IMG/VR virus record: IMGVR_UViG_3300020436_002755 | Span: 1-54,322 of that record | Length of the DNA stretch: 54,322 nucleotides | Direction: 5' to 3' (one strand) | Origin: a virus | Shown here: positions 1 to 6,126 of the stretch, one piece after another | Numbering within the stretch: the stretch's first letter is position 1 | How the letters are laid out: the number at the start of each line of letters is the position of its first letter | The notes under the pieces: generated by a model | Told to the model about the DNA's origin: nothing | Database searches by the model: none | Seen by the model: the letters and a program-made list of their open reading frames with translations, nothing else | Position numbers and translations under genes: made by a program

Positions 1-260
1 ACTGTGACTGTCATCTCAATCGGCATGAGTTCTCCTGTCACTTTCTTGATAGGTAATTTACCTTCAGTTGCACCATGTAGTGCATCTTCTATACTCTCAA
101 ACTGATGATCAGGATCTTCTTTGATCATCGTATTGAGTTCTTCTTTAGCATCGTCTGGTAGAATGTCATCTATCATCTTACCGACATGGTCTTTGGCGAG
201 GTTTTGGGCTTTGTCCATAACTAGCCCAGATACTACATTGAATAGTAGCATAGGTAACAT
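1..260 (-). CDS. Hypothetical phage protein, 5' part only
   Basis: The open frame begins at an ATG (260-258) behind a GGGGATA ribosome-binding site and runs off the left edge, so the C-terminus is missing. The visible 86 residues start with MLPMLLFNVVSGLVMDKAQN, a short hydrophobic stretch followed by a charged amphipathic region rich in Lys, Asp and Glu. I do not recognise a family. It continues the minus-strand gene train, with 8 bases separating it from the next gene upstream. The open frame and good ribosome-binding site support it as a real gene. Confidence 0.6.
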   Translation of the reverse strand, partial: MLPMLLFNVVSGLVMDKAQNLAKDHVGKMIDDILPDDAKEELNTMIKEDPDHQFESIEDALHGATEGKLPIKKVTGELMPIEMTVT

Positions 261-268
261 AATATCCC

Positions 269-676
269 CTAATTAAGTAGTGGTTGCTTTTCAACCCGTT
301 TCAGTTTTCTCAACTCATATTTTAAGAGTCTCTTAGTAATAATTTCCATCACTTTTTCAATATCTATAATACTTTTACTTTCTATTTCTTCTGCTATTTT
401 TTTACCAATCTCAGGTGTATTGTACCATGTTGATTTCCACACACCCTTGACTGTCACTGGCCATTCTTTTGGATTGTCATATACGATATTGTTGTCTTCA
501 TTTACCCATCTTAAATGCAACACCCCAATAAAACCAATCTCTTCGTTACCGAATCCTTGAACGATGTCTTTAATTCCAAGACTTTGTAAATAGGGAAACT
601 TAATATCGCAATACAGTTTATGACGAAACTGTATCTCCATTGCATGTTGTAATAATTTTCTTTCTTTGTCATCCAT
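269..676 (-). CDS. Hypothetical protein, 135 aa
   Basis: A TTG-started frame extends one codon further, but the ATG at 676-674 overlaps the TGA of the upstream gene as TGATG, which favours the ATG by translational coupling. The protein is soluble and charged: an aromatic-rich middle (about residues 40-90) and a basic C-terminal helix of Lys, Arg, Leu and Glu. No signal peptide, membrane segment or known motif is visible. It belongs to the run of small accessory genes typical of T4-like phages. Confidence 0.65.
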   Translation of the reverse strand: MDDKERKLLQHAMEIQFRHKLYCDIKFPYLQSLGIKDIVQGFGNEEIGFIGVLHLRWVNEDNNIVYDNPKEWPVTVKGVWKSTWYNTPEIGKKIAEEIESKSIIDIEKVMEIITKRLLKYELRKLKRVEKQPLLN

Positions 677-921
677 CAATTAATCTTAAATGTTCTATCA
701 ACCACTCTCAATTTCTCATCTTCATGGTCGTAAATAAATGCTTCTTTCACTGGCCCATCAATATTCTTGTCCCAGTAATCTAAAAATTGAGTAATTCTTG
801 GGTAATCAGGTTGTTGATCTCGTGTCTGCCATATAAATTCGTTGATCAAATTCAAATAATCGGGAATATAATACACTACTTGCACGGATGCAGTCGTCCA
901 TTTCTTTATTATATAAGCCAT
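676..921 (-). CDS. Hypothetical protein, 81 aa
   Basis: A strong GAGGAG ribosome-binding site precedes the ATG at 921. The product is an aromatic-rich soluble protein (many Tyr, Trp, Phe) without a motif I recognise. Its stop overlaps the downstream start as TGATG. A second frame (806-976) overlaps its 5' part, but this one has the better ribosome-binding site. Confidence 0.6.
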   Translation of the reverse strand: MAYIIKKWTTASVQVVYYIPDYLNLINEFIWQTRDQQPDYPRITQFLDYWDKNIDGPVKEAFIYDHEDEKLRVVDRTFKIN

Positions 922-976
922 CTTTACTCTCCTCTAGTTCTTGTTCTGCTTCTCTTATTTCTTCAGGTGATATCAT
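806..976 (-). CDS. Possible small overlapping ORF, 56 aa
   Basis: The ATG at 976-974 overlaps the TGA of the upstream gene as ATGA, and the frame stays open for 56 codons, beginning MISPEEIREAEQ. Most of it lies inside the 676-921 gene in another frame. The ATGA coupling and acidic helical start argue for translation. The overlap and lack of a strong ribosome-binding site argue against. It may only couple translation across the 50-base gap. Confidence 0.25.
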   Translation of the reverse strand: MISPEEIREAEQELEESKDGLYNKEMDDCIRASSVLYSRLFEFDQRIYMADTRSTT

Positions 977-1257
977 TTTCTTAATTCCTGTCTTAATTTG
1001 ATTTTTTCAACTAACTCATTTGTCATCTTCAATTGCTCAAGTTTTCTTGCAACTCTTGCTGACTTTGAATTTTTCTCTCTTTGTTCTTCTCTCTTGGCCG
1101 CTTTTTCAAAGTTTGCATACAGTCTCTTACAATGTTTCTCTATTGCTTCTGCATGTTCTTCAAACTCTCTTCTTTCAATTCCAAGTATATCAACCCAAGC
1201 ATAGTATTCCATCAAGTATTCACGAGCAGGCTTGTACTTCTCGTAATACGTTTCCAT
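973..1257 (-). CDS. Hypothetical charged helical protein, 94 aa
   Basis: The sequence is almost wholly helix-forming, with a Lys/Glu/Arg-rich C-terminal half (about residues 35-94) that looks like a coiled coil. No cysteine pairs, membrane segments or enzymatic motifs are visible. The start overlaps the end of the 2H phosphoesterase gene upstream, so the two are probably co-translated. Function unknown. Confidence 0.6.
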   Translation of the reverse strand: METYYEKYKPAREYLMEYYAWVDILGIERREFEEHAEAIEKHCKRLYANFEKAAKREEQREKNSKSARVARKLEQLKMTNELVEKIKLRQELRK

Positions 1258-1670
1258 CAGTTGTGTCGAAAGTACCTTAACTTTCCCCTTAATTTAAGAT
1301 TTAATTTCTCATGAAATTCAGGTCGCTTGATCATATCATTAGCATATGCAGGCATCACACCTTTCTTGTGTGATATCGTAATGTGAGCGGGACCTGGCAT
1401 CTGTCTTTCAAGCCCGTTTATATCTACGATGACCGCATCAATCTTATCATCACTTACGTATCTTGATGTGCTTATCGAAAAAGATCTGCCTAACATACTA
1501 TCAAGCACACCACTAACTGTTTCGCTTGGCTTATATGCTATAGTTATATGATTTGATGATTTAACTTCAAATTGGCCATGCTTTTTCACTTCTAATTGTG
1601 ATTTAGGATCTAATTCTATAGCATAATATCCGTCTATGTTCTCAATAATATAAGATGAAAATCCAATCAT
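1257..1670 (-). CDS. 2H phosphoesterase-like protein (possible Acb1-type anti-CBASS nuclease)
   Basis: This 137-residue protein carries two H-x-T motifs in the context expected of the 2H phosphoesterase (LigT/CPDase) superfamily: NHITIAY with H41 and T43, and AHITISH with H96 and T98. Two such motifs about 55 residues apart form the active site of enzymes that open 2',3'-cyclic phosphates or cut small cyclic oligonucleotides. Known phage members include T4 Acb1 (gp57B), a compact protein that degrades CBASS signalling nucleotides. Size and motif layout fit, but substrate cannot be read from sequence; an RNA-end processing role is the main alternative. It sits among small accessory genes, overlapping both neighbours. 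Confidence 0.55.
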   Translation of the reverse strand: MIGFSSYIIENIDGYYAIELDPKSQLEVKKHGQFEVKSSNHITIAYKPSETVSGVLDSMLGRSFSISTSRYVSDDKIDAVIVDINGLERQMPGPAHITISHKKGVMPAYANDMIKRPEFHEKLNLKLRGKLRYFRHN

Positions 1671-2491
1671 TTATTCATTTCTTTTGTTTTTTTCTTCATC
1701 TTATTGATATATGTACGATAAACAGAGGCGGCACTCGCTTTTCCTGCCGCTTTTGCTCTTTGCTCCATCGCAATAGCGGCTTGAATTTTGTGTGCGTGTT
1801 TCTTACCACTATTCTTTATCTTTGATACACTCGCTTTAGCATCAGCAGGTGTAGCGAATTTAAGACCGTGTATTGTGCCTTTTGGGTTTTCATCTGTATA
1901 TAAATCTGAATGTTTTTTGCTACCCGCTGGTTGCCCTGCCTTACGAGGTATTCTAGGATTACTTTCTTCTTTTAAATAATATTTGTTTTTAGGATCTGCA
2001 TCATTTGATTCATCGGGCCACCATTCTAATTCGTACTTCTCACCGTTCTCAAACATTTTTCTCATGCCAAGAATACGTTTTTCATATTCTTTTTTTGATG
2101 GTTGCACTCTCTCTGCGACAACATCAAGAACATAATTAAGAGTTGTGGCATTAGCAGTTATTGAACCACATCTCGCACCAACCTCACCTTTTAAAAAATC
2201 AATCAGAATGCTACCGCTAGATTCAGCGAGTGGTTCTGCAAACTTTTCTGGAACTTGTAAGTCAATATAACAATAAATGAAATCGTAATGTGGTGCTGGT
2301 GATCCGTGCAAAATATATTCATCTTTGATCACAATTCTTTTAAAACCATCTTTACTAAACCAGCATAATTGGCTGTTTGTCATTTCATCAGGCTTACCAA
2401 AAGTTTTTTCTAAGTGTTTAGCATAATTGACAGGCTCTTCATTTCCCCAATATGCATATTCTTCGGTCATGAATTTTACAAATGATCTCAT
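1667..2491 (-). CDS. Putative capsid-targeted protein with basic C-terminal domain, 274 aa
   Basis: The N-terminus MRSFVKFMTEE matches the T4 capsid-targeting pattern (short basic residue, small residue, aromatic, two residues, aromatic) seen on T4 internal proteins. The middle (about 15-150) is a globular domain I do not recognise. From about residue 170 to the end is a very basic region with GSKKHSDLYTDENPKGT followed by Ala/Lys-rich helices, a module recurring in phage proteins of unknown function. The ATG at 2491 overlaps the stop of the gene upstream. Predicted role by inference: a protein packaged in the head or bound to DNA. Confidence 0.55.
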   Translation of the reverse strand: MRSFVKFMTEEYAYWGNEEPVNYAKHLEKTFGKPDEMTNSQLCWFSKDGFKRIVIKDEYILHGSPAPHYDFIYCYIDLQVPEKFAEPLAESSGSILIDFLKGEVGARCGSITANATTLNYVLDVVAERVQPSKKEYEKRILGMRKMFENGEKYELEWWPDESNDADPKNKYYLKEESNPRIPRKAGQPAGSKKHSDLYTDENPKGTIHGLKFATPADAKASVSKIKNSGKKHAHKIQAAIAMEQRAKAAGKASAASVYRTYINKMKKKTKEMNK

Positions 2492-2670
2492 GCTGATCCT
2501 CCATATTTTTTTGATTTCACCTTCTTGCCTTTATGTTCTCCACCAGTTCTCTTAATTGCACCTCTTGATTTGCATGATGCTACACAAGAAAAACCTTTTG
2601 GTGAATTGCAATTGCAATGTGACATGTCTCGTTCATACATTTTTTCGCAATAACTTCTGAATGTATTCAT
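2488..2670 (-). CDS. Small Cys-rich basic protein with capsid-targeting-like N-terminus, 60 aa
   Basis: It begins MNTFRSYCEKM, fitting the recurrent N-terminal signature of this phage. It then has CNCNSPKGFSCVASCKSRG, a run of cysteines that may bind metal or form disulfides, and ends in a Lys/Gly-rich tail. The start overlaps the previous stop and its own stop overlaps the next start, so it is the middle of a three-gene coupled set whose members all carry the same N-terminal pattern. Function unknown. Confidence 0.55.
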   Translation of the reverse strand: MNTFRSYCEKMYERDMSHCNCNSPKGFSCVASCKSRGAIKRTGGEHKGKKVKSKKYGGSA

Positions 2671-3077
2671 ACTGTCAATTTCTGATTAGGTGTTTTAAAG
2701 TCTTTCTTACGCATTATTGTCTTAGCAACTAGATCTATTTCTTTTCTCTTATCGTCATATGCTAAAACAAATGGCATGTTGATGTCCGTCTGCATGTCAT
2801 GAATAACTGCTTGAGCATCATCACCCATCTTGGGAATCTTTTTACCGTGTTTTTTATATGTTTGTTTGAAAAGTCTAGTTAATTCTGCGGTATTGATAGG
2901 TTTTTGATTTCGTTTATCATTAACTCTATCAATGAAATGACGGGTAAAATTGATGTCTATATTGACCGCCTTGAAAAGACGGTCAGCATAGGTTTCGATT
3001 TGATTTAATTGTGTTTGTGTTATGTCTTCATTTATAAACAATATATCATGGCGACAAAATCTTTTAAATGTCTGCAT
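2667..3077 (-). CDS. Conserved-type phage protein with capsid-targeting-like N-terminus, 136 aa
   Basis: The N-terminus MQTFKRFCRHD again fits the capsid-targeting pattern. The rest is a soluble alpha/beta protein with a basic C-terminus ending in a KTIMRKKDFK-like segment. There is no Shine-Dalgarno site. Instead an exact late promoter sits so close (3090-3083) that transcription should begin at or next to the ATG, so translation may be leaderless. It is first of a coupled set with the genes at 2488-2670 and 1667-2491, suggesting late expression of all three. Confidence 0.6.
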   Translation of the reverse strand: MQTFKRFCRHDILFINEDITQTQLNQIETYADRLFKAVNIDINFTRHFIDRVNDKRNQKPINTAELTRLFKQTYKKHGKKIPKMGDDAQAVIHDMQTDINMPFVLAYDDKRKEIDLVAKTIMRKKDFKTPNQKLTV

Positions 3078-3082
3078 GATTA

Positions 3083-3090
3083 TATTTATA
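3083..3090 (-). promoter_or_regulatory. T4-type late promoter, exact TATAAATA
   Basis: Read on the minus strand this is a perfect TATAAATA, the sequence recognised by the T4 late sigma factor gp55. Only five bases separate it from the ATG of the 2667-3077 gene, so a normal late start site would fall on the start codon. It lies just after the stop of the small gene at 3095-3274 and would drive the capsid-targeted set downstream. Confidence 0.7.
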
Positions 3091-3094
3091 AATT

Positions 3095-3274
3095 TTACAT
3101 ATTGTTTTTCTTTTCTTGAATTTCTGCCCTACGAGACTTGGCAAGTTTTCCTATCTCGCCTAATGCTTTTCTTGCTCTGGCGGCAGATGCTTTGACACCT
3201 TTTTCCTCAAAGTTTTGATGCTCTGAAAGATAGGTTTCGTATTGTTCTACAATTTGCGTATGAAATTCTGACAT
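3095..3274 (-). CDS. Histone H1-like (Hc1-like) small protein, 59 aa
   Basis: The frame begins MSEFHTQIVEQYETY behind an AAAGGATA ribosome-binding site and ends 4 bases before the late promoter at 3090. It has an acidic helical first third, then KASAARARKALGEIGKLAK and a Lys/Arg-rich tail. This resembles the bacterial histone H1-like Hc1 family and similar small basic phage proteins that bind nucleic acid. At 59 residues it is shorter than chlamydial Hc1. It follows the bS21 gene by 12 bases. The family call rests on composition and the RxRKALxExxKLAK pattern. Confidence 0.55.
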   Translation of the reverse strand: MSEFHTQIVEQYETYLSEHQNFEEKGVKASAARARKALGEIGKLAKSRRAEIQEKKNNM

Positions 3275-3286
3275 ATTATCCTTTCA

Positions 3287-3511
3287 TTAAAATATATCAT
3301 CCCAATGTTTTTTAATCTCTTTAATCTCATTAATGAGATCTTTTGCTCGTTGTCTCTCAGCCGCCTCTCTCTTCAATTTCTTTTTGAGAGAGGGTTTTAC
3401 ATAATATCTTTTGGATTTATATGTCTCAAGAGTACCTTCAGCATTTACCAAAGACTTGAATTGAGTGAGGAGTTTTTGATTGTTTCTACCTTTACTTTTT
3501 ACACTAATCAT
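3287..3511 (-). CDS. rpsU: Ribosomal protein bS21 homologue
   Basis: The 74-residue protein has the bS21 layout: a basic N-terminal beta segment, then YYVKPSLKKKLKREAAERQR, matching the YEKPSxKRKRK...A core that binds 16S rRNA near the anti-Shine-Dalgarno helix. bS21 is the ribosomal protein most often found in phage genomes, including T4-like pelagiphages. By inference it exchanges into host 30S subunits and biases initiation. It has its own near-perfect sigma70-type promoter (3540-3568), which suggests early expression independent of the genes upstream, and a weak ribosome-binding site. Confidence 0.7.
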   Translation of the reverse strand: MISVKSKGRNNQKLLTQFKSLVNAEGTLETYKSKRYYVKPSLKKKLKREAAERQRAKDLINEIKEIKKHWDDIF

Positions 3512-3539
3512 AATATTTCACGTTAAAGTTAAAAAAAAT

Positions 3540-3568
3540 AGTATAACAAACTTATATTAGTTTGTCAA
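3540..3568 (-). promoter_or_regulatory. Sigma70-type promoter for bS21
   Basis: On the minus strand: TTGACA (3568-3563), a 17-base spacer, then TATACT (3545-3540), about 29 bases from the rpsU start. Both hexamers are at or one base from consensus and spacing is ideal, so it should be a strong early promoter read by host RNA polymerase. Confidence 0.7.
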
Positions 3569-3569
3569 G

Positions 3570-3869
3570 TTATACGTCTGTGCTTTCAGTTCTAAAACTA
3601 TTAGTTAAATCTTTCAAAGCATTATAGGCGGCAGTTTTCATCGCATCAACATCGTTTGTATCGACATCATCTGCAATTGTAACTTTAAAATGATTTGTTG
3701 CCAAGGGAGCATTATCTAAACTTCTAGCCGCCTGATTACGATAAACATTTACATTAAAATTCCAAACATTGGTTTCATTAGGCATCAAGTGATAATCATC
3801 ATTTACTTTATAATATGCATCTGGCACTTCCCAACCAAATGTACTCAAATAATTCTTCTCAATAGCCAC
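3570..3869 (-). CDS. Hypothetical protein, 99 aa
   Basis: The frame starts MAIEKNYLSTFGWEVPDAYY and overlaps the end of the membrane-protein gene upstream by 11 bases. It is a soluble, Asn/Asp/Thr-rich beta-type sequence, without a signal peptide or transmembrane segment. The composition is like small virion proteins, but I recognise no family. It ends just before the bS21 promoter. Confidence 0.6.
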   Translation of the reverse strand: MAIEKNYLSTFGWEVPDAYYKVNDDYHLMPNETNVWNFNVNVYRNQAARSLDNAPLATNHFKVTIADDVDTNDVDAMKTAAYNALKDLTNSFRTESTDV

Positions 3870-4152
3870 TTTGATCCTCCCGACCCTTCTCGTTATCTAA
3901 ATGTTTTTCCATTTCTTTATGTTCAGGATCATCTTTCTCCTTGAACCAATAATCAGTTGATTTTGCCAATACTGCTACGTAAGCACCGACCATGATATTA
4001 ATCAAGTCACGAGATGCTTGTGGTAATTCAACATAAAACAACAACCAAATGAGAAAAATAAAAGTAAGTGCTATGATAAGAGTGATTACAAATCTTGCAC
4101 CAAAGTTTAATTTTTTTCTTGCTTCAATTGACTGCATTGTTTTCCCCATCAT
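3859..4152 (-). CDS. Small membrane protein, two transmembrane segments
   Basis: Residues about 20-42 and 51-67 are hydrophobic and likely span the membrane. The tail is acidic and charged (KEKDDPEHKEMEKH). Three in-frame ATGs (4152, 4149, 4137) are available; a GGAG site fits the first two. A holin-like or envelope-anchored role is possible from size and topology, but no family motif supports it. It overlaps the iscU gene upstream by 29 bases if the first ATG is used. Confidence 0.55.
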   Translation of the reverse strand: MMGKTMQSIEARKKLNFGARFVITLIIALTFIFLIWLLFYVELPQASRDLINIMVGAYVAVLAKSTDYWFKEKDDPEHKEMEKHLDNEKGREDQSGY

Positions 4153-4534
4153 TCACTCCATCATTCTTGCTCTTATAATCGGCTATGGCCGCTTTAATAG
4201 CATCCTCCGCTAAAACACTGCAATGTATCTTAACAGGAGGTAGAGACAATTCATCAACAATCTCTGTATTGCTAAGTTTCATTGCCTCATCAATTGGTTT
4301 ATCTTTGACCCACTCTGTGGCGAGTGACGAAGCGGCAATTGCAGAACCGCAACCAAAGGTCTTGAATTTAGCATCTACAATTCGATCATTCTCTACTTGT
4401 ATCTGCAACTTCATCACATCACCGCACTCAGGCGCTCCCACAAGACCAGTACCAACGTTATTGTTAGTGGGATTAAGAGAACCCACATTTCTGGGATTTT
4501 CATAGTGATCTACTACTTTATCTGAATATGCCAT
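4124..4534 (-). CDS. iscU: IscU-like Fe-S cluster scaffold protein
   Basis: The true start is the ATG at 4534 (MAYSDKVVDHYENPRNVG), behind AAAGGA; a longer frame is an artefact. All scaffold ligands are present: C37 in GAPECGD, D39, C62 in TFGCGSA and C105 in KIHCSV. The LPPVK motif (residues 98-102), the site recognised by the HscA chaperone, is intact. At 136 residues it is IscU-sized with a short Asn/Asp-rich extension. It follows iscA with a TAATG overlap. No IscS, HscA/HscB or ferredoxin is encoded here, so it presumably works with host partners to supply clusters to phage or host enzymes. Confidence 0.88.
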   Translation of the reverse strand: MAYSDKVVDHYENPRNVGSLNPTNNNVGTGLVGAPECGDVMKLQIQVENDRIVDAKFKTFGCGSAIAASSLATEWVKDKPIDEAMKLSNTEIVDELSLPPVKIHCSVLAEDAIKAAIADYKSKNDGVNDGENNAVN

Positions 4535-4878
4535 TACATATCCTTTATTGGTGTGAAACTTTCTCCACAACCACATGAATGAAGACTTGATTTACGTCTT
4601 ATCACAAAGCCTTGTTCAACTAAATTATCATCTTGAAAATCTATGGTTGCTGATCCGATAATATTATTTAGATGGTGCTTAGACACCACTATCTCAAATC
4701 CGTGTTTTGTACTAAAAACTTCATCCAATGAGTTTCTTGCAAGTGTATCTTCTGTCTGTAAATCCCACTTCCAACCTGAGCATCCACCAGGTCTAGCACT
4801 TAAACGTAGATGCTCATGTTCTTGGATTGCATCATTTACTGCTTCACTTGCTTTTTCTGAAATGTCTATATTATACAC
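4534..4878 (-). CDS. iscA: IscA/HesB-type Fe-S carrier protein
   Basis: The A-type carrier signature is complete: C33 in RPGGCSGW and the C-terminal CGCG pair (C102 and C104). The length, 114 residues, is normal for a carrier that takes clusters from IscU and delivers them to apoproteins. The longest frame starts at a GTG (4878), but a strong promoter -10 lies on codons 2-3, so its transcript would start downstream. An in-frame ATT at 4863-4861 lies at the expected start site and may be used on a leaderless mRNA. No Shine-Dalgarno is visible. It is the first gene of the iscA-iscU pair. Confidence 0.85.
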   Translation of the reverse strand: MYNIDISEKASEAVNDAIQEHEHLRLSARPGGCSGWKWDLQTEDTLARNSLDEVFSTKHGFEIVVSKHHLNNIIGSATIDFQDDNLVEQGFVIRRKSSLHSCGCGESFTPIKDM

Positions 4879-4897
4879 TACTTTTTTTAATTGTCAA
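4870..4897 (-). promoter_or_regulatory. Sigma70-type promoter for iscA-iscU
   Basis: On the minus strand TTGACA (4897-4892), 16-base spacer, TATAAT (4875-4870): both hexamers perfect. It overlaps the longest possible iscA frame, so the real iscA start must lie downstream or the transcript must be leaderless. Confidence 0.7.
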
Positions 4898-4903
4898 GTT
4901 AGT

Positions 4904-5752
4904 CTAAAGTGCTTTCTTGAGTGCTTCTGCAAGACCCACTTTAGATTGATTCTTCTCACTTTCTATATATTTGTCAAGCAAATCGATGAGTGTATCTCTA
5001 TCTTTAAGTGACCACTTATCTGCTTCACCTACTTGAGTACCCCACATAGCAGTTACTACATCACAATTTTGTTTGTATTTGTTTGGATCTTGACCATTAG
5101 ACTTATCATATACGTCATTGTTCCAAACAAAGAAACACTCTTTATACCCTTTACCATCAGTATAAAGTTTTGCAAATGCACTCGGTACTTGCAACTGTGA
5201 CTTACCAATTCTCTTGGGTCTGTTGTTCCAAAATGCAATTGTGACATTTTCTAAACGACCATACTTGACTGCCATTTCACGTTCATGCTTCTCTAATGCT
5301 ATGAACTTATAACGATTAGCAAATGGAGTCTGCGGTACGATGTTAGCCATTGAGTATGTTGCTTTCTGATGCTTCTTGTCCCAATCATGTGAAGCATCTG
5401 ATGCACCAAAATGACCTCTATCATAACCTGTGTTTGTATAGTCTTTTGATGTTGTTCTGTAGTCTTTCTCTACACGTTTATCTGTAAAGAATGGAGGGCG
5501 TTTGTCTATGTCCTCAACTACAGTAGGTCCAGTCACCTCTACATAAACCGCAGTAGGTGACTTTCTCTCGTGATCATAACAAATAGTGAATGTATCAATC
5601 AATATTTGATCGCATTTTTCTTTCGTGAAAAACGACTTAAACGACTCTACATTTGATTTTCTAATGTCACCTTTGGTGACAAAATCGGAAGCAAATGCAA
5701 AGTTAATCCAACCACAAAATAAAATAGTAACCAATGATAATCTCAAATTCAC
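4904..5752 (-). CDS. Secreted DNA/RNA non-specific endonuclease (NUC1 family)
   Basis: Residues 1-22 form a signal peptide (charged start, hydrophobic core, FAFAS cleavage region). The mature protein has the beta-beta-alpha-Me nuclease core: DRGH at 111-114 with catalytic H114, then SMANIVPQTPFANR around 134-147, whose Asn residues hold the Mg ion. Family members (Serratia nuclease, mitochondrial EndoG) cut DNA and RNA without sequence preference. Export to the periplasm would keep it from the phage genome. It might degrade DNA entering from competing phages or released at lysis. Its start overlaps the stop of the membrane-protein gene upstream (ATGA). Confidence 0.8.
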   Translation of the reverse strand: MNLRLSLVTILFCGWINFAFASDFVTKGDIRKSNVESFKSFFTKEKCDQILIDTFTICYDHERKSPTAVYVEVTGPTVVEDIDKRPPFFTDKRVEKDYRTTSKDYTNTGYDRGHFGASDASHDWDKKHQKATYSMANIVPQTPFANRYKFIALEKHEREMAVKYGRLENVTIAFWNNRPKRIGKSQLQVPSAFAKLYTDGKGYKECFFVWNNDVYDKSNGQDPNKYKQNCDVVTAMWGTQVGEADKWSLKDRDTLIDLLDKYIESEKNQSKVGLAEALKKAL

Positions 5753-6000
5753 TTTCCCGCTCCTTGTGCTTCTGCTTGTTGTTTTGCCTGGTCGGCCGCA
5801 TTTTTACCAGAAATGAAACCAGCAATAATACCAACGATACCAGTAATTGCCATAGATAACAAATTGATTACGTCTTTATCAGGTGGGCGATTCGTCTGAA
5901 CCGCATTATAAAAATCTCCTAAAGTAATGACGAATAATAATACGATGGTACCACCTGCTAACATCATTACTATCCAATCTTTCATCTCATTTCTTGACAT
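5749..6000 (-). CDS. Small two-TM membrane protein, holin-like
   Basis: The ATG at 6000 (MSRNEMKDWIVMM) is chosen because AAAGGATCT precedes it; the longer frame would run through the 29-residue gene upstream. Hydrophobic segments lie at about residues 8-28 and 45-64, ending in a Lys/Gln/Ala-rich tail. Size, topology and charged tail are typical of holins, and a secreted nuclease follows directly. No holin family motif was recognised, so the role is inferred. Confidence 0.55.
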   Translation of the reverse strand: MSRNEMKDWIVMMLAGGTIVLLFVITLGDFYNAVQTNRPPDKDVINLLSMAITGIVGIIAGFISGKNAADQAKQQAEAQGAGK

Positions 6001-6010
6001 AGATCCTTTC

Positions 6011-6100
6011 TTAATTACAACCGCATGGGTCTTCTGGTGTGCATTCGCATGGATCACATTTACAATCCGTGCAACCGCAACATTTTTCGTCTTCTGACAT
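6011..6100 (-). CDS. Cysteine-rich metallothionein-like peptide, 29 aa
   Basis: Behind a strong AGGAGATAAA site, an ATG at 6100 opens a 29-codon frame with nine cysteines at positions 7, 8, 10, 13, 15, 18, 20, 26 and 28, giving CCGCTDCKCDPCEC. Nearly one third of residues are Cys, in C-x-C and C-x-x-C spacing like metallothionein lobes that bind Zn, Cu or Cd. It is followed after 10 bases by the next start, as in an operon. Metal binding is inferred from composition only. Confidence 0.6.
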   Translation of the reverse strand: MSEDEKCCGCTDCKCDPCECTPEDPCGCN

Positions 6101-6126
6101 TTTATCTCCTATGGTGATACCATTAT

